A stretch of 64,000 bases of DNA from Vitellaria paradoxa (GCA_019916065.1 CM034236.1:26750457-26814456), one strand, 5' to 3'. Positions 46,799-59,712 are shown, counted from the stretch's first letter. Numbers and translations: made by a program. Notes: generated from the letters alone by a model not told the origin.

Positions 46799-48643
46799 TG
46801 TAATGACCTGGAGTTAATTTGATTCATATTTAATTATTTAGTAAATTTGGTTTGATACTTAAATTAAATAATTTGATTTTATTTATTTAATTTTAGGTTG
46901 TATTTTGAAATTTGGATTATTTTTGAAAAAGATTTTAAAATTTTAAGAAAAAAGCATAATTTTCTTAAAGCATGGGAAAGGGTATGTAATTATTAAATTT
47001 ATACTAAAAAAGTCAGCTGTCATATATATATATATATATATATATTGATATGTTTGTTTCGAAAAAAAAATATAGAAAACCCTAAATCGTTTTGGGCGAC
47101 TGCACTGTGATTTTTGTGGATCACTGGTTTGCTTCTTCTTCCGTTGCCGAACTAGCAAAGGTAAAGGGCGAACCTCCTAAATTGCTTACATGTAAACTGT
47201 CAATCAATTTGGTTGCTTTAACTCATAGGCAAAGCCATTCTTGCATAACGTGGATTTATATATATATATATATATATATATCTTTGATTTAAACACCCAT
47301 TGGGTATCAGACATTACAAGGCATTTAATTTTGTTTTTGTTTTTTTTTGTTAATTCTCTTTTTTGTTAAAATCCTTATCTAATTGATTGAAACTTATATG
47401 ATTGATTAAGTTATATATATGTATATATATATATATACATATATATATATTCTTATATCAGTTCATGGTCTCGTGCATGATTGTCACTAATGATTTGAAG
47501 AGTCCTTTTTTTATTTTTTATTAAATTCTTAACATGATTAAATGAATGTCTGATTAATGGAATGATTAAAAGCTAAAGCATTTATTGCATATATATGCAT
47601 TGTAGATGTTAACTGTAGGGTTGTTTCCTTTATTTATGGGATTAAAGTTTGTGTTATGGTTAATAAGGCTTCAAATTTTAATTAGGAAAAAATTTATATG
47701 ATGTGAAATTAAATTTTGTGTTTTTGTTTGGGTTGAGGGGTACTGAAAATATCGAGTATACGTACCCAATGGCTAAAAGTCCCGAAACCCGTGCTAGGTT
47801 GGTAATCGAGTTCAGTAGGCTAGTAACCTACGAATAAGCAGATGCCTAAGGGTGGCATATTATAATCCTAAGGCTTCGATCTAGGAAGCAGACACCGAAG
47901 GTTGGTGTATATTGGTTAGGTCCAGTTTTTATAGAACAACCAAGTAGACACCGAAAAATAGTGTACATTGGTTAGGTCTTGTTTCTACGAGACAACCAAA
48001 CAACAGTACCTTAAAATCACTTGATTTTCTTTTGATATGTTTTATGGCGTCTATACATAATTAAATTATAAGGAAGAGCAATTAATAAATATATTAATTC
48101 TTATATGGGATTGCTATTTGTGCAGTGATGTTTCACTTAATAGTATGCTAGGACATTATTGTATTTATATTATTATTAGGGTTTTGAGCACACGTGGTAT
48201 TAGTGCTCATCCCCTTACAGCTTGTGATGCAGGTAATGATTTTGAGTCATGTGCTGGACCTGTTCAATATGGAAATTAGAATTTTATTTTTTTTTTTTGT
48301 TTTGTTTAATTAGGTTAGATTTTTCTTCAAAAAATTGTTTTGGTAAATTGTAGTAAGCCTTATTTGCGATGTGAATATTTATTTAATTTTATTTAGTTTT
48401 TGAAAGATTATTTGGTTTAGTCTTAAAGGTTTGTAGTTTTGTTTTGCAATTTTGTTGCCTAGTTGGTTTGACTAAGGCATTTATTTATATTTAAATTTAA
48501 ATATGAGTTATTTATTTATTTATTTTTATATTGCTCCATAGTGTGTTTATATGGCTCTGATGTGTAGTACGAAAAATTGTTAAATGGTGTATGGTATGCT
48601 TTTTTATTCACGTACTTGAGTTATGGAATCTAAGGCATGGCAA
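46799..48643 (+). repeat. 5' LTR of element P
   Basis: Begins TGTAATGACCTGG and ends GGCATGGCA just before the primer site, 1845 bases. It matches the 3' LTR (55626-56645) over its first kilobase, including (TA)n runs near 47024-47045 and the block starting GATTTTTGTGGATCACTGG at 47110. A short duplicated sequence (ACACCGAA...GTGTA.ATTGGTTAGGTC) lies at 47891 and 47946. More (TA)n lie at 47256 and 47411. Confidence 0.9.
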
Positions 48644-48648
48644 CTAGG

Positions 48649-48664
48649 TATCAGAGCCTAGGTT
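48649..48664 (+). promoter_or_regulatory. Primer binding site of element P
   Basis: GGTATCAGAGCCTAGG, complementary to the initiator-Met tRNA 3' end, about five bases after the LTR. The first base or two of the match are altered (TAGG instead of TTGG). Confidence 0.88.
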
Positions 48665-48816
48665 TAGAATATCTGGGGACAATGGGTCTTTTTCCTTTTA
48701 GGTGTTATGTGATTATACGACAATGTGTTATATTGTGATATATGATTATGATTTTTTTTGGACTTGGATTGTTATGGAATTAATCTTAGTATATTCTTTT
48801 ATAAATTTTTTAGATA

Positions 48817-50200
48817 ATGCCGTCATGGGTTACTTCAGGTGTTAGAGGTAGAGGTAGAGGTGAAGGCAAAAGCAGGGGCCAACGACGTGGTCATGGTAGG
48901 GCCGAGGCCAAGGGATTCAGGCTGGGCAAGGCATTAGAACTCTAGTTGATGGCATTCTTGCTACTGTGGGAGTATTACAAGAACAAGGATCTCATGCTAA
49001 AGTTGGAATAGAGGTTCCATTAGGAGTGCCTCACATAGCGAATATCTTTTTGCATTCCATTAGGTGTGCCACAGCCAGGAATGGTAAACCCTCAAATGTG
49101 GATGCAGCAAATGGCTGCAATGTTTGCTAGAGGAATACAAGCAAGTTAGCTTATAGCTCCATATAAGAAGTTTAGGAGGATGAAGCCTCTCAGTTACTCT
49201 AGTGCAGTAGACACTAAAGAGGTTTAGAAATTTTTACATGAGAATGAAAAGATATTCGACGTGATGTAATTAAATAAGGATAAGACTAGAGTCCTACTTG
49301 TCGCATTTTAGCTGAAGGGAACTGCAACAAATTGGTGGAATACTGTGAAGAAATCTCGTTGGGCATCAACGCTTACTTGGGATGCTTTCAAGGACATTTT
49401 AAGGACTACTTCTTCCTACAGTCTCTAAGAGATGCTAAGCTTGATAAGTTTTTGAATTTGACTCAAGGGCCGATGTTTGTACCGAATTATGGATGTAAGT
49501 TTATGTCATTGGCCAAATATGCTAGGGAATTGGTGTCCACTGAGCATACTAAGTATAGATGGTTTGAAAAAGAATGAGGCCTACTATCAGGGATCAGATA
49601 GTGCCGCTAAGGCTTAATGAACATGAACTTTTGGTTGATTGAAAAATGGCGGCCTAGGGCACAGAACGAAGCTAAACAGGGTAAGGTTTTACAAAAAGAG
49701 AACAAACCTACGAAAAGACAGAGAAAAAATTTATATGGGGCACAGACTTAGCAATTTCAGCAAGAAAGTATAGCCCCAAGTCAGTCAACAGCAACAAGAG
49801 TTTTTGCATAAAATCCTATTATTTGTAATAACTGTAGACAACCTCGGCATCACCAGTTTAATTGTCTTTTCAAATATGTGCTAGTGGGATCTGAAAAATA
49901 GAACTAAGGTAAAGATTTGTTATACTTGTGGCCAACCAGGCTATGTGCAGAGGCATTACCTTCAAAGGCAAGGTAATGGCAGTGCTATGAGACCACCACA
50001 GCTAGCTCAGTCAGTGCAGAGTAACAAGTCAGTTAGGTGACAATCAGTGCAGACTCAATTTCAAATAAGTACTTAAAGTGGGGCATAACACTACCAGATA
50101 GGTGTTCCAGATGGGGTTCAATAGCATCAGGAAGCTTAAGGTGGATCTTAGCAGGGCCAAAAGGGGGTAAGCCACCAACTAGCTCAGAGGCGAGTTTTCA
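48817..50200 (+). pseudogene. gag of element P
   Basis: Capsid/nucleocapsid gene, strongly decayed. The ATG at 48817 follows TTTTTTAGATA, which resembles a splice acceptor, and opens a Gly/Arg-rich start (VRGRGRGEG). The gag core is at about 49165-49575: FRRMKPLSY, TATNWWNTVKK, LTWDAFKD, and the end LAKYARELVSTEHTKYRWFEK. Two knuckles follow: C-NN-C-RQPR-H-HQFN-C at 49824-49865, intact in ligands, and C-YT-C-GQPG-Y-VQRH-Y at 49918-49960, where histidine and the last cysteine are both tyrosine. Several in-frame TAG codons occur, for example after TKEV and DVM. Confidence 0.82.
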
Positions 50201-50264
50201 TTATAGCCTAGAATGATGGACGAGCAGAGCCTATAGTGACAAGAGGTACCTTTCTCATCTATGC

Positions 50265-52034
50265 TACTAAACCACAGTTCTTGTAGACACCGGAGCTTCT
50301 CACTCATTTATTGCCACATCATTTATTATGTCTACATTAAAATTATTCATGGATAAGTTGATTCTGCTGTTACAAGTTGAAATACCAATAGGGGGTCATT
50401 CTATGTTGAATCGAGTCTGTAAGGGTTATGAGATCATTATTAGGGATGAGGCTTCAGGTTGTGAGCACTTATTAGTTTTTTGTCTGATTATATTAGGCAT
50501 AGGAAGCTTTGACATGATTCTCGGCATAAATTAGTTGTCAGTCTATCCGACAGTGATAGATTGTTCTAAGAGTCGGGTTACTCTATCTACTCCTGAGGGA
50601 TATCAAATATGATTTTCTGGTGATTGTTGTAGTCCTAATATCTTGCCTTCTTTTGATGGGCATGGACGAATTGATTTATGCAGCTTATTTGCTTATATGG
50701 CCTTGGAGGATTAGGATAGTGACAAATTTGAGTTACCACAGGTAATTTGTGAATTTACATAAGTGTTTTCAAACGATATTCCTAGATTACTGCCTAAGCG
50801 AGAGGCTGAATTTGGGACAAACTAGTTCCTAGCATAGAATCTATTTCTCTAGCCCCGTACAGATTGGCTCCTACAAAGTTGGTGGAATTAAAATCACAAA
50901 TAAAAGAGTTAAGCTCTAAGGGTATTAACCATCCTAGCACTTTACCCTAGGGTGCTCCAGCACTGTTTGCAGCCAAAAAGGATGGGACTCTCAGAATGTG
51001 TATAGATTATTGGAGGTGAACCGGGTCACAATCAAGAATCAGTATCCCTTATTGAGAATTGATGATCTAATTGATCAACTGAAGGGTCCAGTTATTTTAT
51101 CAAAGATTGATTTGAGATCTGGTTATCACCAGTTGAGGGTGAAGCAAGAAAACATTCCTAAGATAGCATTCAGGACCCGATATGGCCACTACGAGTTCTT
51201 AGTGATGTCGTTGGGACTGACCAATGCTCTTGTCGTGTTTATGGATTTGATGAACTGGGTGTTCAGCAAATATTTGGACAAATTTTTAGTTGTGTTAATT
51301 GATGACATTCTAGTATATTCTCGATTAGAGGAAGAACATAATGAGTATTTGAGAGACCACCAGCTCTATGCTAAATTAAGCAAGTGTGAGTTCTTGCTCA
51401 ATGAAGTAAAATTTCTCGGGCATATTGTTTTTAAGGAAAGAGTTGCAGTTAATCCATCTAAGATTGAGGCTGTCATGGATTAGCCCAGACCGAGGATAGT
51501 TTTTGAGATTAGGAGTTTTCTGTGTTTGGCAGGGTATTACTGACGATTTGTTCGTGACTTCTCGAGGTTAGCCGGGCCGTTGACTAGGCTGACTCGAAAA
51601 GAGATTAAGTTTGTTTAGGATGAGAAGTGTGAGCAATCTTTTCAGAAGCTAAAAAAAATATTAACTTCTGCACTAGTATTTGTAATCCCAGAGAGGGGAC
51701 TTGGTTTCTTAGTTTATTGTGATGCATCTAGGAAAGGTTTAGGCTTTATACTGATACAGAGTGATAAAGTAGTGGCTCATGGGTCTAGACAGTTAAAGAG
51801 TCACGAGCATAACTATCCAATATATGATTTGGAGTTGGCAACAGTCATATATGCTTTGAAAAGCTGGAGACACTATTTGTATGGTGAGAAATTTGATGTA
51901 TTTTCTGATCACAAGAGCCTGAAATATCTTTTCACTTAGAAAACCCTGAATCTGAGGCAGAGAAGATGGATGGAGTACATGGAGGATTATGATTTTGAGC
52001 TCCAATATCACCTTGGTAAGGCAAATGTGGTTGC
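50265..52034 (+). pseudogene. pol of element P: protease, reverse transcriptase, RNase H
   Basis: Aspartic protease with active site VLVDTGASHSF (DTG codons at 50286-50294) and LGIGSFDMILG at about 50500-50530. RT from about 50860: [40 protein letters not shown], and the catalytic LIDDILVYS, a conservative change from the more usual F-IDD, at 51297-51323. Then [14 protein letters not shown]. RNase H from about 51700: [47 protein letters not shown]. Stops lie after LGIN, in CIDYWR, after EAVMD and in LFT. The frame breaks off at 52034, exactly where the solo LTR is inserted, and resumes at 54001. Confidence 0.9.
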
Positions 52035-52039
52035 TAATG

Positions 52040-54000
52040 TGATTACAGTTGAAAAGTGCAATTACAAAGCATAATTTAACACATAAATCATGCATTTATT
52101 CAATTAATTTTAAAGTTTTAGTTATGTTTTGTAATTTATGGTATTTTGTTTTCAAAATGCAGAGAAAAGCGAAAAATTATCAAAATAAGCAATGGCGAAG
52201 AGACTGAAGAAGCTACTGTGGTTCGGACACCTCGACGACCAGTCCAGACTGGAGCTAAGGCAAGCCAGAGCAAGAAAGTGCAAGAATAGGATTTGGTGTC
52301 TTTTGAGGCATTTTGCCAAACACTTAGTATACATGGAGAAAATAGGTTGAAGACAAAAATGCCGACATTTCCAATGACTTTCAAGACTTCCTCAACATCC
52401 CAAAAGCCATCCTAAGGAATAAGATTAGTTACCATGGCCGCCGAGGAAAAGAAAATGGTCCGAAGTTTAAGATGGTTGAAGTAGCGTGTAGTTGAAGTTC
52501 CAACTTGACACCCTATTAGTTTTTTAACCGTAACTTTTTGCTCACAACTCTGATTGACCTGATTCTTTTTGGATTGGAAAGAAAACTCAAAGGGCTACAA
52601 TTTTGTGTTTTAGCTGAAGCCTGAATCCATCGTCTTCAAGGTCAAAATCACATTGGGAGTTGAGGATAGAAAGCTATCAGAAGCAAGACACAAATTGAAG
52701 AGGAAGTACACCATGGTCTGGACACCCCCACAGGTGGTCTAGACCACAGCATGCTAATCTGTACGTTTATGTTAATTTTTAGGGTTTTCTTTCTTGCTTA
52801 TAAATAAGAACATGTACGGCCGTTCGAGGGACTTCTCACCTACGCTTTTCTCTATGATTTTAAGGTTAGCTTTTCATTAAAATATATTAGTGTAGAGAAT
52901 TTTTAGTTTAATTTTTAAAAAATTTTTGGATTGATTGTTTTCGGATTCGAGTTTAATTTGTTACGAAGAACGGTATGCACTTTGCTTTATTCAATGAAAT
53001 TTATTTTATTTTCGTATTCTCTTTTTATTTACTGTTTTATTACTTCATCCATGTGAGACTAGATTTTTATTATTAATTCAACCCATCAATGATGGGTGGA
53101 TCTTCATTTGAAAGTTGGATGTGATCGAATCTAAGCATGTAAAGTAAAAGTTGCATATTAAGGTTCCTGTTCTCTAAAGCTACTTTCTAATGTTTTCAAA
53201 GCCTTCGAAAACTTGTGTAGTTGATCATATTTCCTTGAAATCACTGGTAACTACACAAGATTATAATTTTCTTAATACTTTGAAAATAAAAGAAATAGAT
53301 TTAGATATGTTTTCTAGTTTTCTTTCTCTTTTGATTTTCAAAGCCTTCAAAAACGTGTAACCTCGATCATATTTTGTTGAAATCACTGATGACGTTACAT
53401 GATTAAAACTTTCTTTATATTTTGAAATCAAAGAAGAGAGATCTGGACCAAAGAATGTTTTTAAGATGATATTTTTCCAGTTTTATTTATTCTAAACGTG
53501 ATTTTAAAACCGTGCTTTGGAAATTAAAGCTTTCACGATAAAATCTTTCTAGTTTACTTTTCCTAAACGTAAGCTATAAGCCGAGATAATAATTACATCC
53601 AAACATGAGAATAAGGTATTCACCCAGATTTGTAGTTTGAATCAAGATCTTAAATTATCTTGAATGCGTAGTGTTATTGCTTTCATTTTAGTTTAATGTA
53701 GTTGTTGTAATTATTTATTTAGTAGTTAGTAAATCAAAACTTTTTTAAGACCCAAAATCAATTTTTTCTTTTCCTATTTTTAAAATGAAACCAAAAGGCA
53801 GAAGAACTTAGAAAACATTAGTGTTCAAACTACCATCTGTATTTTGCCAAAACTGTGCTTGTGAAGGAATAGTTGAAGCTGGCTGTCCTGGAAGAATTGA
53901 AAGTTACCTGTGGATTCAATCTCGGTCTCACCGAGTTAAAACTACACTGCACACCCTTGCACTTAGGGGTTAGTTTAGAAGCAATATTTAGACACGGTCA
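52040..54000 (+). mobile_element. Solo LTR of another retrotransposon, inserted in element P pol
   Basis: A 1961 bp block starting TGATTACAG and ending ACGGTCA, the TG...CA ends of an LTR, flanked by a 5 bp target duplication: TAATG (52035-52039) and TGATG (54001-54005), one mismatch. Joining the flanks restores the RNase H end (GKANVVA then DAFSRK). A promoter-like TATAAATA at 52799-52806 follows GGGTTTTCTTTC. There is no internal coding domain or second LTR. Imperfect 141-base-period direct repeats lie at 53193-53435. I infer a full element inserted and then lost its interior by LTR-LTR recombination. The family is not identified. Confidence 0.78.
53193..53435. repeat. Two imperfect direct repeats of about 100 bp, period 141 bp
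   Basis: Copy 1 begins TTTTCAAAGCCTTCGAAAAC at 53193; copy 2 begins TTTTCAAAGCCTTCAAAAAC at about 53334. Both go on through GATCATATTT, GAAATCACTG and a TTTGAAAATAAA- or TTTGAAATCAAAGAA-type end. Confidence 0.8.
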
Positions 54001-55565
54001 TGATGCATTTAGTCGAAAGACTTGTGGTACTTCAGTTGGCCTTGCCGTGCGAGAGTTAGAGATGATAAGGAGCCTTGGTGAGTTTGATTTGGAGTTTAGA
54101 AAGATGAGGCTTATGCTATATTATGTGCTATAGCTACTCAGCCAATTCTATTGAGTCAAGGTGATTGAGGCTCAAGGGACTGATACTAAATTGGAGGCTA
54201 TTCGAGCAAGGTTGTTAAGTTCCAATGAGATGCCAGGGTGGATGATTGTTGTTAATAACAGTTTGATGTATTTAGGGAGACTTATTGTGCCTATTGCTAT
54301 TCGAGATATGGTTCTAAGAGAGTTCCATCACTCAAAATTTGCAATACATCCTGGAGATACTAAGATGTACCATGACCTGCACCATTAGTTCTTTTGGGCA
54401 GGCATGAAGAAGGATGTGGCAGTGTTTATGAATAGGTGTCTTACTTGTCAGCAAGTTAAGCATTAGAGACCAGCGAGTCTTTTACAGCATTTACCACCAT
54501 CAAAATGGAAGTGGGAGAACATTACAATGGACTTTATTTCTAGCTTGCCGAGATCTCTAAAAGGGCATGATGCTATTTGCGTGATAGTGGATAAGCTAAC
54601 GAAGTCGGCTCATGTCTTGTCGATTCGTTTGACCAATTGTATGGATATCTTGACTAAAGTGTATGTTAAGGAAATTGTGAGGCTTCACAGAGCTCTTATG
54701 TCCATTGTCTCAAACAAGGACTCTCATTTTGCTTCACGATTTTGGCAGGGTCTCTAGGTGGCTATGGGGACAGAGTTATTTTTTAGTACTGCTTTCATCC
54801 TCAGATCGATGGGCAATCAGAACGCATAATTTAGATTTTGGAGGATATGTTCAAGGCATGTGTGCTTGACTTTCACGATAGTTAGGAGAACCACCTTCCT
54901 TTAATTGAATTTTTGTATAATAATAGCTACCAATCAAATATTAAAATAGCTCCTTTTAAAGCTCTGTATGGTAGGCTGTGAAGATCTCCTATCTGTTGGG
55001 CCGAGGTTGGAGACACTGCAATTACTGGACCTGAATTTGTACAAGAAACAACTAAGAAAATCAAGGTGATTCGGCAGAGACTCGAGACAGCACGGAGCCA
55101 CCAAAAGAGTTATGCTGACAGGAGACGGAGACCATTGGAGTTTTGAAGTGGGAGACCATGTGTTCCTAGAGGTTTCACCACAGAAAAGTCAATTTCATTT
55201 TAAGCATAGGAGGAAGTTGTCCCCAAGGTATATTAGGCCATTTGAGGTTTTAGACAAGGTTGGAAAGGTAGCATCTCATCTGGCCTTTCCACCACAGCTA
55301 TCAAGAGTACATGAGATGTTTCTTGTGTCCATGCTCCGGAAGTATAACCCAGACCATTTGGATGTGCTGGACTAGACTGAGCTTGAGATTAACCCAGATA
55401 TGACTTATGAGGTGAAACCAATGAAAAATTTAGATTTTCATGAGCAAGTGCTTCGAGAGAAAACTATTCCCTTGGTTAGAGTATTGTGGAAGCACCATGG
55501 TGCTGTGGAGTCGACATAGGAACATAAGTCAGAGATACGGAGTCGATATCCTGGGCTATTTTCTT
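54001..55565 (+). pseudogene. pol of element P: integrase and chromodomain-like tail
   Basis: Integrase resumes with DAFSRKTCG. The HHCC zinc-binding part is at 54320-54460: REFHHSKFAIHPG, MYHDLHH, CLTCQQVKH. The catalytic core starts with ITMDFISSLP at 54520 (first Asp), then VIVDKLTKSAHVL, SNKDSHFASRFW (second Asp, about 54715), and DGQSER near 54808 with the Glu, in a shifted frame. The C-terminal GPY/F-like part is [25 protein letters not shown] and RVHEMFLVSML (55135-55340). The last segment, about 55390-55565 (EQVLREKTIPLVRVLWKHHG, then a stop, EIRSRYPGLF), matches the chromodomain-like tail of Tekay/Del elements. Several TAG stops and frameshifts interrupt the sequence. Confidence 0.88.
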
Positions 55566-55614
55566 GATTTCTTTTCTTTTGCAACCTTGTAAATTTCGAG
55601 GACGAAACTTTTGT

Positions 55615-55625
55615 AAGGGGTAGGA
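55615..55625 (+). promoter_or_regulatory. Polypurine tract of element P
   Basis: AAGGGGTAGGA immediately before the 3' LTR, preceded by TTTCGAGGACGAAAC at 55596-55610. It primes plus-strand DNA synthesis in live relatives. One T interrupts the purines. Confidence 0.85.
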
Positions 55626-56645
55626 TGCAATAATCCAGAGTTAATTTGATTTATATTTTATTATTTAGTAAATTTTGTTTGATACTTAAATTAAATAATT
55701 TGATTTTATTTATTTAATTTTGGTTGTATTTAAAAGATTGAAATTTTCGTAATTTTTGAAAAGATTTTAAAATTTCAAGAAAAAAAGTATAATTTTCTTA
55801 AAGTATAAGAGAGGGTATGTAATTATTAAATTTATATTAAAAAAATCAACTGTCATATATATATATATATATATTGATGTGTTTATTTCGGGCAAAAAAT
55901 ATAGAAAACCCTAAATCATTTTGGGCAGCTGCATTGTGATTTTTGTGGATCGCTGGCTTACTTTTTCTTCCGTTGCTGAACTAGCAAAGGTAAGGGGCGA
56001 ACCTCCTAAATTGGTTACATGTAAACTGTCAGTCAATTTGGTTGATTTAACTCATAAGCAAAGCCATGCTTGCGTAACATCGATTTATATATATATCTTT
56101 GATTTAAAAGCCTATTGGACGTCATACGTTGCAGGGCATTTAAATTTTCTTTTTTTGTTAATTTTTTATAAGATCCTTATCTGATTCATTGAAACTTATA
56201 TGATTCATTGAGTTATATATATATATATATATATATTCTTATATCAGTCAGTGGTCTCGTACATGATTGAAAGTAATGATTTAAAAAGTCTTTTTTATTT
56301 TGTATTAAACTCTTAACATGATTGAATTGAATGTGTGATTAATGGAATGGTTAAAAGCTAAAGCATTTATTGCATATATATGCATTATGGATGTTAACTG
56401 TAGTGTTGTTTGCTTTATTTATAGGACTAAATTTTGTGTTATGGTTAATAAGGCTTCAAAATTTAATTAGGGAAAAATTTATATAATGTGAATTTAAAGT
56501 GAAATTAAATTTTGTGTTTTTGTTTAGGTTAAAGGATACTGAAAATATCATGTATACGTACCCAATAGTTAAAAATCCTGAAACCCGCATGAGATTGATA
56601 ATCAAGCCCAGTAGGCTAGTAACCTACAAATGAGTAAATGCTTAA
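55626..56645 (+). repeat. 3' LTR of element P, truncated
   Basis: Starts TGCAATAATCCAGAGTTAA, aligned with the 5' LTR start TGTAATGACCTGGAGTTAA, and follows it through GTAGGCTAGTAACCTAC at about 56610. After about 56645 the sequence no longer matches and the remaining 800 or so bases of the LTR are missing. With no 3' end, the 5 bp target duplication cannot be checked. Confidence 0.85.
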
Positions 56646-57240
56646 AAGGGGACCAACTTACTTAGGTTTCGAAAAGGGATCCACTTACTCATAAATTTCA
56701 TATAAATAAATTCATGAGTTTCAAAAGGGAATTCACTTGCTTATAAATTCAATATAATTATAAAATTTATATATTTCAAATACATTAGTAATTAAATTAA
56801 AAGCAAGACCAAAAAATAAAAATATTTTGTTAAAAACACAAAAAATAAAAAAATGTGTATCTTAAATTTGTTATATCTTAAATGTAAAAACACGAAAAAG
56901 AAATTCAAAATATTCTTTAAGTATGGGAATAATTTATTTTTAGAAAAATTTCAAATGATGATTTTTAACTAATTAATATAACTAAGATTAATAGTAAAAA
57001 AACTGAATGCAAAATGAGTCAAGAATTAAAAATATATATATACCATATTATATACATATTTGTAGTAGAGTCCAGTAATGCGGCTGTGACATGTAGGACC
57101 TAATTTGCGTTACGATTGTAACACATGACACTTAATTATAACTATGTTACATCACGTAATACCTAACTTGCACTATAATTGTGACACGTGTATAGCTGTT
57201 GCACATGGTACCTAATTATAATTATCTTAATTATCCAACA

Positions 57241-57760
57241 AAGAAATTAATATTTTACATAATTACTACTTATTTATAATTTTTAATTTCAAATTAGAAT
57301 GTTCATAGATATTACTTAATATTTTTATTTAATTTACACTTCTATTTATCATATAACTTCTTATTTTTTATTTTTTTATATTTTAATAAATTATTATTTA
57401 ATACATAATAAATATTATTATTGTTATTAAAAAAATAATGCAGAAAATATTTATCCTGTTAAATAAAGTTTTTAATAATAAATATTATTGTTATTATTAT
57501 TACTAAACAAAATAACGCAAATAATTATTCTATTAAATAAATAATTTAATTTATTAACATCAATTTATAATTATAACTATCTTAACTTATAATTATATAA
57601 TTTAAAAAGAATTAATATTATACATAATTACCACTTATTCTTAATTTTATTCAAACTAGAATGTTTATTAATATTATTTAATATTTTTATTTAATTTACA
57701 CTTCTATTTATCATATAACTGTTTATTTTTTCTCTTATTTTAATAAATAATTAGATAATT
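57241..57760. repeat. Direct repeat of about 150 bp, 370 bp apart
   Basis: Copies at about 57241-57390 and 57608-57760 share AATTAATATT.TACATAATTAC, TTTTATTTAATTTACACTTC and TATTTATCATATAACT. Between them a second pair, AATAAATATTATTATTGTTA near 57406 and a close variant near 57478, is also duplicated. Confidence 0.75.
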
Positions 57761-59679
57761 TCAATTAACCACTCTCAAATATTTGATATCTATTGGATTG
57801 GTAACGTACTACTATCTGAAATAGAATACAAATTCACATATAATTCTAGTATACATAGTAAATTAAAAAAATGAATAAAATAGCATTAACTCCCATAAAA
57901 ACTTCCTAAAATTTTATTATGATGATTTTTACCTATTATTAACATAGTTTAGAGCGATTATTTGTTAGTTTCTTTCGGATCATTTTCGGATCATTGAGGA
58001 TGAGGATCAGTTTGCTATATTTATTTTTATTAAAAGATATTCTTTTATCTTGAAATTATTTTTTGTTTGTTTATTTATTTTTTACTTATTTCCTAATTAG
58101 TGTATTAAAATACATATGGATTCATTTTTTTTTATTTTATTCTATCTTTTAACATAATTATCAAAGCATGTAACGTTTAAGTTTTGTAAATTATATTCAA
58201 TTTTTAGTGTTATTGTTAACATTAAATTTTAAATTTCATTATTGATAAAATTTTAAATTTTTTGTATATTATGGGGAAAGCTTGCTCTTTTCTATATTTT
58301 TTAATTTATTCATTAAAAAATGCAAGATATGATTTTCTAAATTTTATTTTATTTTTTTAATGTGATTGTCAACATAATTTTTTAGATTTTATTATATTTT
58401 TTATTGTTGTTAAAATTTGAACTTCTTGTGCATTAAATTTCAACAGAAATCTCTTTTTATAGTTATTTTTCAATTTGTTTGATGTTCTCCTCATATTTAT
58501 TACTATATTTTTTTATTAGAAAATATTCTTTTTCATTAAAATTATTTTTTGTTTATATATTTTTTTGATTTTTTTTCAATCAATCTATTAAAATATATAA
58601 GATCTAATTTTTTTAGATTTTATTTTATTTTTTATATAATTGTTAATTAAATTTATATTATTATATGCTTTATTATTAGTAAAGTTTTAATTTTTTTGTG
58701 TATCATATTATAAGGAAAATCTCTTATTTTACTTATTTTTCAAATTGTTCATTCAAATATACAAAATATAATTTTTAAAATTTATTCTATTTAATCAATA
58801 TAATTTTTATTGTAACTTTTTAGATTTTATTCAATATTTCATTGCTCTTAAAATTTTTAATTTTTACTGTACCAAATATTGAAACTCTATTTAAATTCTA
58901 TCTTAATTTATAATTATCTAATAGAATTCTATTTAATTAGGGACTATAGTTAATTTAATTTTATTTGACAAAAGCATAGTGTATTTTATATAAATTAAAA
59001 TTTTTATCTTTACCCCTTTTATTATCTATATTGATTATTATGTTAATTTTTAAATTATTATATCAACATTAAATAATTAAATTTAATTTAAAAATCAAAT
59101 ATTAAATGATAATTTTATGATCTTATTAAAAATATAATTTCACTAAATATAATTTTATGAATTTATTTTAAATTTTAGTTATACATTTTTGATAGCTAGA
59201 ATGAATTATTTTAAAATATGTTTTGTTAAATATAATTCTAAATTTAATAATAATTAAATTATTTTATTATATAAATTTAGTATTATAATTCAATTCAAAT
59301 ATTATCATTATCTTATCTCATTCTATTTTCATACTTAAGATCAACTAAAATTAAAATTAACAAATTTTATTAATAAAAAAGAAAATAAAAATAATGTAAT
59401 AAATTATTTTTTAAATTTTATTATTTTATATATCTAATTTAACATAACATTTCAAGTCATCCCTATTCTCGATAAACATAATTAAATGGCAATGATAACT
59501 TATCTATAATGTGATATTTTGATTAGTAAAAATAAATTAATTATTCATGTTATTAGTTAATTAATTAAAATCTATATTTAACATGTTAATTTATTTTTTG
59601 CATACAATTTGATAAAAATTATTTTTCTTAAGTGATTGTTAACATTAAGTCCATTAAAAATTAAAATAAATGTATAAAA

Positions 59680-59712
59680 TGACAAATCCATGTATCCGGG
59701 TTTATTCACTAG
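59680..59712 (+). mobile_element. Helitron-like 3' terminus (forward)
   Basis: TGACAAATCC, ATGTATCCGGG and TTTATTCACTAG, ending in CTAG (59709-59712), which fits the CTRR rule. The hairpin ahead of it is degenerate. It is the mirror of the terminus at 60064-60105. Confidence 0.4.

Larger units (their letters stand above)
46799..56645 (+). mobile_element. Ty3-gypsy chromovirus, Tekay/Del-like (element P), decayed
   Basis: Complete layout: 5' LTR (46799-48643), initiator-Met primer site, gag, protease, RT, RNase H, integrase, chromodomain-like tail, polypurine tract and a 3' LTR truncated at about 56645. The conserved AAATTTCGAGGACGAAAC motif ahead of the polypurine tract and the C-terminal chromodomain-like block place it in the Tekay/Del lineage of plant chromoviruses. 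A 165-base stretch compared by eye between the two LTRs shows about 17 differences, so the insertion is old. All genes carry stops and frameshifts. A solo LTR at 52040-54000 interrupts it. Confidence 0.9.

Noticed and set aside
46541..47450. (TA)n runs as possible origin or promoter signals
   Set aside because: They are simple microsatellites shared by both LTRs of element P and vary in length. No other signal is present.
52145..52480. Possible gene fragment (open stretches with many Lys/Arg codons) in the solo LTR
   Set aside because: Frames are short and broken, and the stretch lies within TG...CA ends with a target duplication and no domain.
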